This document shows positions 16,430 through 20,277 of a DNA stretch of 20,277 nt, one piece after another; the first letter of the stretch is position 1; the number at the start of each line of letters is the position of its first letter. Source of the DNA: Reticulitermes lucifugus (lineage: Eukaryota; Arthropoda; Insecta; Blattodea; Rhinotermitidae). Made by a program: the position numbers and the translations under genes. The notes beneath the pieces are model-generated. The model saw nothing but the letters and a program-made list of their open reading frames with translations. It ran no database searches and was not told the origin of the DNA. The stretch is from assembly GCA_026260175.1 (NCBI GenBank), contig JAKCWW010006709.1, forward strand, positions 11,304-31,580, in the 5' to 3' direction.

Positions 16430-17126
16430 GTAGTTTATTCTGAATTAATGCATCAAATAGTGGGTTGGCATTAATGGTGCATCTGGCACTTATTTCTCAT
16501 GGTTTCTAAGTATATATAATATTTTTCCACAGTATTCATATGGCTGCATTCTTTTGTAATATATAACACATGCATAATTTAATTTATAGGCCTAATTGCA
16601 TGTCTGTTGTCAAGAAGGTGCTGAGCAAATTTTAAATTGTTACAATTTTTAAAAAAAATTGTATGTTGTCTAAATTGTAGACAAAATGCTGTTCCAGTTT
16701 GACCTATATATTTTTCTGTTAGTCTGGGCATGTTAGCTGGTATATACCACTTTCTTTAAATTTATGTGTATTAGTGGTCTTATGTTTTAATATTCTTGGA
16801 ACAGAATTATTGGTATTATAAGCTATTTTTAATTTTGTGTCTAAAAACTTTAGTGATGTGTTTTGTTTACCAGCATATGTAAATATTACCCAGTTTTCAT
16901 GTTTCCTATTACTGATATTTGTTTTTTCCTTTCTTTCCCTTCTTTCAATTTTAATGTTTAAGATATTATTTTGATATTGCTTGTTGTGTAGTATGTTCTT
17001 AATTTTTAGCATTTCTCTTTCTTACTTTCCTTATTTCTTGCTTGCTTTCTTTTAAGAGCTTAATGAGTATGCATTCGATTTCTTAGGTATCTAATGGCAG
17101 CAAATTTGTGTTCCGGAGGGTGACAC
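16430..17126 (-). pseudogene. Penelope RT thumb + GIY-YIG endonuclease remnant
   Basis: Reverse transcriptase thumb: HPPEHKFAAIRYLRNRM (about 17073-17122), matching the conserved S/CHP-x-x-HK-x-A-A-x-x-x-x-x-NR block of Penelope-like elements. A frame from 17012 to 16719 then gives WVIFTYAGK, LKIAYNTNNSVPRIL, and SGIYQLTCPD, which is the GIY motif with the first cysteine of the linker zinc motif. A stop follows, but in another frame YIGQTGTAFCLQFRQH continues (16710 down), and after a further shift FAQHLLDNRHAI, and EKYYIYLET, the endonuclease's C-terminal part. At least two frameshifts and several stops make it a dead copy. Family known; frames read directly from the sequence. Confidence 0.8.
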
Positions 17127-17149
17127 GAACTATTGCGGATGATACAGCC

Positions 17150-18650
17150 AAATACACACCCTTGAAGTGCACAGCAGTGTCTTCATTAAGGCTTTTGAAA
17201 AGTATTACGACCACGGAATCGTCAGTTAAGACAGATCTGTTGGTAAAGCATGAATGTGCATTCGTCGAGTAATTCCTGTGATGTGGCTTACATGTCAGGA
17301 TGTTACTATATAACGATTATCCGACCGTTTATTTTGTCCATCACTGTTGTAGTCTGGTGCACAGAGCAGTAGTGAATGTTTCTGCACCTGGTTCGAAGGC
17401 TAGCTTATTCGAGTCCATGCGGGTTACTTGTTTCATACTAGATAATCTGTGCTCGTTTCAGCGTTGTAAATACATTGCGCTTGCGAGGAATATCCACGGA
17501 TTATCACTTGCTATTTCGTGTTCGCATGTCATCCGTACACACATCTTTCACCTGATTTCCTTACTTTTCCAGTAACTTGGCTGTTTCGTCCGTTGGGTGC
17601 GCTGAAGTCGCGGTTCTTCGTTGGCAGTACTACTGGTGTACGTTGTAGTACAGTATTCCACTCCCTCCCACAAGTGAATTGACGCTACTCTTACAAAAAT
17701 ACAAAAACTTTTTGTCATTAAAGGACATTGTGGCCGTACACAATTATCAGTCGATAGGAAATAACGCCTGCAAATATCACATCAAGACTGACTATTATGT
17801 TACATATATTTACATTTCAAGGCATTTTATACGTATTTATCCATTTTAGGAATCTCACCACAGTAAACGCAACTTGTTTTATTTTTTAAGCAAAAGTATT
17901 CATACTGAATGGCGTTTCATTTTTAGCAGGCACCTTTACCGATCATCAAATCGCACTAGAAATCAAAGGTCATTACGTCTTTCCTAAGCAGCTATTCAAT
18001 TCCATGGGTCCTCTCCGCTGTATAGGAGAAGCTATTCATTTTGCATCACAACAACTCATTATGGTAGGTCATGGCCAAGGGCTACAAAGTCGTGGAACGG
18101 AGCGCTAGGAAAACAACAACAAATGCCACCTGTAACTAGTGTGGGCGTGGTGAAGTTCGAAACGAAGGTGTTGTGGCAATGACGCATGTGTTGCACAAGG
18201 TGCATTTGCTGGTTTATGCATGATGAAAGGAGTTCCGAAGAGAACTAATAAACGAACTCCCAGTGACGGAGCGCAGTATCCGTGAAGAAAGAAGTTCTGG
18301 ATATCCTGAAAACTCGCGCAATAAAATCTAAATTCCTAGTGCGTTAACTTCCACTTATACAAACTGTGTGTCAGAGCTGTCAGGTTAGTGTTGTGGTTAC
18401 GCAGTGCACGCTTGTTAACGAATCGGTGTTGTATTTGTTGGTGGTGTTTGTGTCATGTGGAAATGATCATACGATTTAATCGACCTGGAGATTTTGTTTC
18501 TTGATAACAATTATAAATATGTTATAGAAAATTTTGTATTTTTAGGAAGAACTTTTATACGTCTCCACATTCTGGGCGCTTTGAATTTATCGGACATAAC
18601 CTCAACATTTCGGACGGTTAGAATGCTCGTGATTGTTAATTAACATGTCT
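17150..18650. promoter_or_regulatory. CpG-retaining region, candidate promoter or first exon of a neighbouring gene
   Basis: CpG dinucleotides are frequent here (for example about 18 in 18060-18425, and over 20 in 17300-17700), while flanking sequence on both sides has very few. In insects with gene-body methylation such a contrast marks an unmethylated region, commonly a promoter. A possible donor, CTGTCAG|GTTAGT, is at about 18385 on the plus strand. I found no convincing coding exon. The 91-codon frame at 17300-17575 has no recognisable domain. Direction of the gene is unresolved. Confidence 0.4.
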
Positions 18651-19812
18651 TGCTTAATTTATTGGAATGTCTGTAAGTCTGTCTTCATACAAAATTTTAT
18701 ATTCATGTGTTATCCGTAGTTATGGACGTGAAACTGAAATCGGAACTAAAATTCCTCAGCGCTGCGACGTTTTTTTTTAACTTTCCACGTCCCTCCCTCC
18801 CCCCTTCCCTCGCATATGCCTTACAAATTTCGATATTTTTCGAAGACTTTTTACCGTCCATTATTTTATGGCCCTGTAATTAGCATCGTTGGCGCCTCAC
18901 GAATTTGTGCGGCTGTGAACTTGTCATTGCTGGCTGTAGGAAATAATACATGTTTGATGTTGGAGTGGCATGTGGTAGTGTTCTTACCAAATTGCGTCCA
19001 TATCAATGAACTGTTTAAAAGTTGGACAGGGCGCACAGCATGGTCTCATAGGCGTACATTTCCTTATGAATGGAAATTATACTATGTAAATTAAATCCTT
19101 GGGTTTGTCAGGTATTGTAATATGTAAATGATATATGTAAAATGGCAGATTTGTACAAGATTCTTTTTTGATAATTGTAAGTAGTCTGTGTGTCTCTGGC
19201 AAAGGTGTGGTTGTCATGTCATTTCAGAAAATTGGATTTATAGTATATAATTTATAATAATCGTGTTCAAGATAGGCATCAGAATTGTACTGTGCTGGAG
19301 TTATGTGGGATGAAGATTATGATCTTCTGTGATGTGATTCTACATAATATGGTAGGTAGGGATTAACATTTTAGAGGAACTAGCTGCATCCATCTTTACT
19401 TTCCCTACACACTTCCTCCCTACACTCTTCCACTTGGAAGAGGGTTGCATCTTGTTTGTCCAGAACACTGGTACCTACCTACCATACTACACCACATATG
19501 TCCCAGAAGACTGGAATCTCCATCCTGATTACTGTGAGAAATCAGATCTCTTGTGAAATATAATTTTACCATCTTTTCAGAATTGGCGTGTGAAGTGCCA
19601 AACTAGAAAATGGCCCGTTTTGCACCTGGCTCAGCTTCAGAGCCCACATCTGAAGTAGAACTTACAATTTCATGCAGGTATAAAAGTCTACAGTATTAAC
19701 AATTGTTTCATTATCTAGCATGTGGAGAAACCCATATGAAAATCAGGTACAGGTGTCACAGAATGTATTTCAACGAAGAACTGGTCATATTCTATGCCAC
19801 ACCATTAAACAG
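18651..19812. other. Unassigned sequence with one inverted repeat
   Basis: CpG-poor apart from its first 150 bases. A 12-bp inverted repeat (19349-19360 with 19474-19485) is the only structure seen. The frame at 18816-19094 shows no recognisable domain. Confidence 0.4.
19349..19485. repeat. 12-bp perfect inverted repeat around a 113-base pyrimidine-rich loop
   Basis: ATGGTAGGTAGG and CCTACCTACCAT. It could be the ends of a small DNA element, but no target-site duplication was identified. Confidence 0.6.
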
Positions 19813-19838
19813 TACATACATACATACATACATATACA
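19813..19838. repeat. (ACAT)n microsatellite, likely the LINE tail
   Basis: About five TACA/ACAT units; on the minus strand it is the last part of the LINE 3' end. Confidence 0.85.
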
Positions 19839-20082
19839 TTTCTTAGATCCTAAATCTGTCACAGGACAGCTGGATATGAAACAAGTCATCTTAAAGTAAA
19901 ACACAAATACATTATACACAAAAACATCACAATCACAAATATACAAGTCAACTACAACAGTAGAAGAATACTTCCACATAGTCACATCATCGTATAACAA
20001 TTTTAGATAATTTTAAAAAACATTTTATAAGTCACAAATTTCATAATTTTTAATAGATATAAACTGTATGTTATAAGTAGGA

Positions 20083-20277
20083 TTAAGATTCATCATTAAT
20101 AGAAACTTTGCTTGTATTTTGAAATTCATTAATGGAATAAAAACAATGAGTCATTAGGTATCTCCACAGAGCAGGCTTAAATTGTTTTTTTATCATTTCT
20201 TAAATTTGAAATATTTGAAGGCAAACTATTAAAAATCTTTACAGCAGCATATGAAACACCCTTTTGGAAACATGATA
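20083..20277 (-). pseudogene. LINE reverse transcriptase C-terminus, frameshifted
   Basis: From the window edge the minus strand reads QKGVSYAAVKIFNSLPSNI then SNLRNDKKT, the conserved KG-x-x-Y-x-x-x-K-I-F/Y-N-x-LP block that follows the RT domain in many insect LINEs. A one-base shift near 20180 moves the frame, which continues FKPALWRYLMTHCFYSINEF and ends at a stop at 20083-20085. The frameshift shows that this copy is inactive. The catalytic RT motifs would lie beyond 20277. Confidence 0.75.

Larger units (their letters stand above)
15600..17150 (-). mobile_element. 5'-truncated, decayed Penelope-like retroelement
   Basis: On the minus strand the order is RT thumb remnant (about 17064-17126), linker, GIY-YIG endonuclease (about 16430-16900), a non-coding tail, a perfect hairpin (15691-15721) and a hammerhead-like core (15651-15677). 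This is the order of a Penelope-like element. No target-site duplication was found, and both borders are approximate. Confidence 0.75.
19813..20277 (-). mobile_element. 3' end of a non-LTR retrotransposon (LINE), continues beyond the window
   Basis: The minus strand holds the end of a reverse-transcriptase ORF (20083-20277), about 240 bases of AT-rich 3' UTR, and a (TATG)n tail at 19813-19838. Tandem short repeats as a 3' tail are usual for several LINE clades. The clade is not resolved. Confidence 0.7.

Noticed and set aside
17087..17272. Possible alternative last exon on the plus strand (61 open codons after TTCTTAG)
   Set aside because: Its beginning is antisense to a recognisable Penelope RT thumb segment and the pyrimidine tract is antisense to the lysine-rich linker; no protein similarity in the plus frame.
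1..20277. CRISPR arrays, tRNA or rRNA genes, operon structure
   Set aside because: None is visible; tRNA-like pieces are SINE heads and the sequence is clearly eukaryotic.

Overview
This looks like a piece of an arthropod nuclear genome, most likely an insect with a large, repeat-rich genome. The support is spliced exons with GT-AG borders, introns of 0.7-4 kb, many SINE, LINE, MITE and Penelope-like fragments, and a CpG-poor gene body next to a CpG-rich stretch. A hemimetabolous insect (cockroach, termite, orthopteran) is my guess from the repeat load only. There are no operons, tRNA or rRNA genes, or CRISPR arrays.

Region 170-13020 (+) holds the 3' half of one protein-coding gene. Eight exons (170-322, 4258-4342, 5287-5405, 7123-7321, 8606-8754, 10466-10558, 11229-11438, 12907-13020) join with matching phases into 373 codons plus a stop. 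The protein has a double-stranded-RNA-binding-like fold signature (about residues 67-132) built across three exons, then a long Q/P-rich tail with a PPPPP run, two related WHG motifs on two successive exons, and a basic C-terminus. It resembles the low-complexity tail of a metazoan mRNA-decay factor; XRN1/pacman is my best guess, but the catalytic part lies upstream of the window. A short 3' UTR with an ATTAAA signal follows.

The introns carry most of the other content: a complete 291-bp retroposon with a 14-bp target-site duplication, two copies of a piggyBac-type MITE in opposite orientation, a TA-type MITE, a SINE with an inverted 5' part (possible twin priming), a SINE split by a younger 173-bp Penelope-derived insertion with a 13-bp duplication, and a perfect 75-bp direct repeat. 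A pogo/Tigger-like MITE lies downstream of the gene. Six sites in the window share the pattern CUGANGA - U - hairpin - GAAAC - 2 to 4 nt - GUA, the layout of a minimal hammerhead ribozyme as known from Penelope-like elements; five are in introns.

Region 15600-17150 is a decayed Penelope-like element on the minus strand (RT thumb plus GIY-YIG endonuclease). Region 17150-18650 keeps its CpGs, unlike everything around it, and is a candidate promoter area for a neighbouring gene. The right end (19813-20277, minus) is the 3' end of a non-LTR retrotransposon with a tetranucleotide tail.
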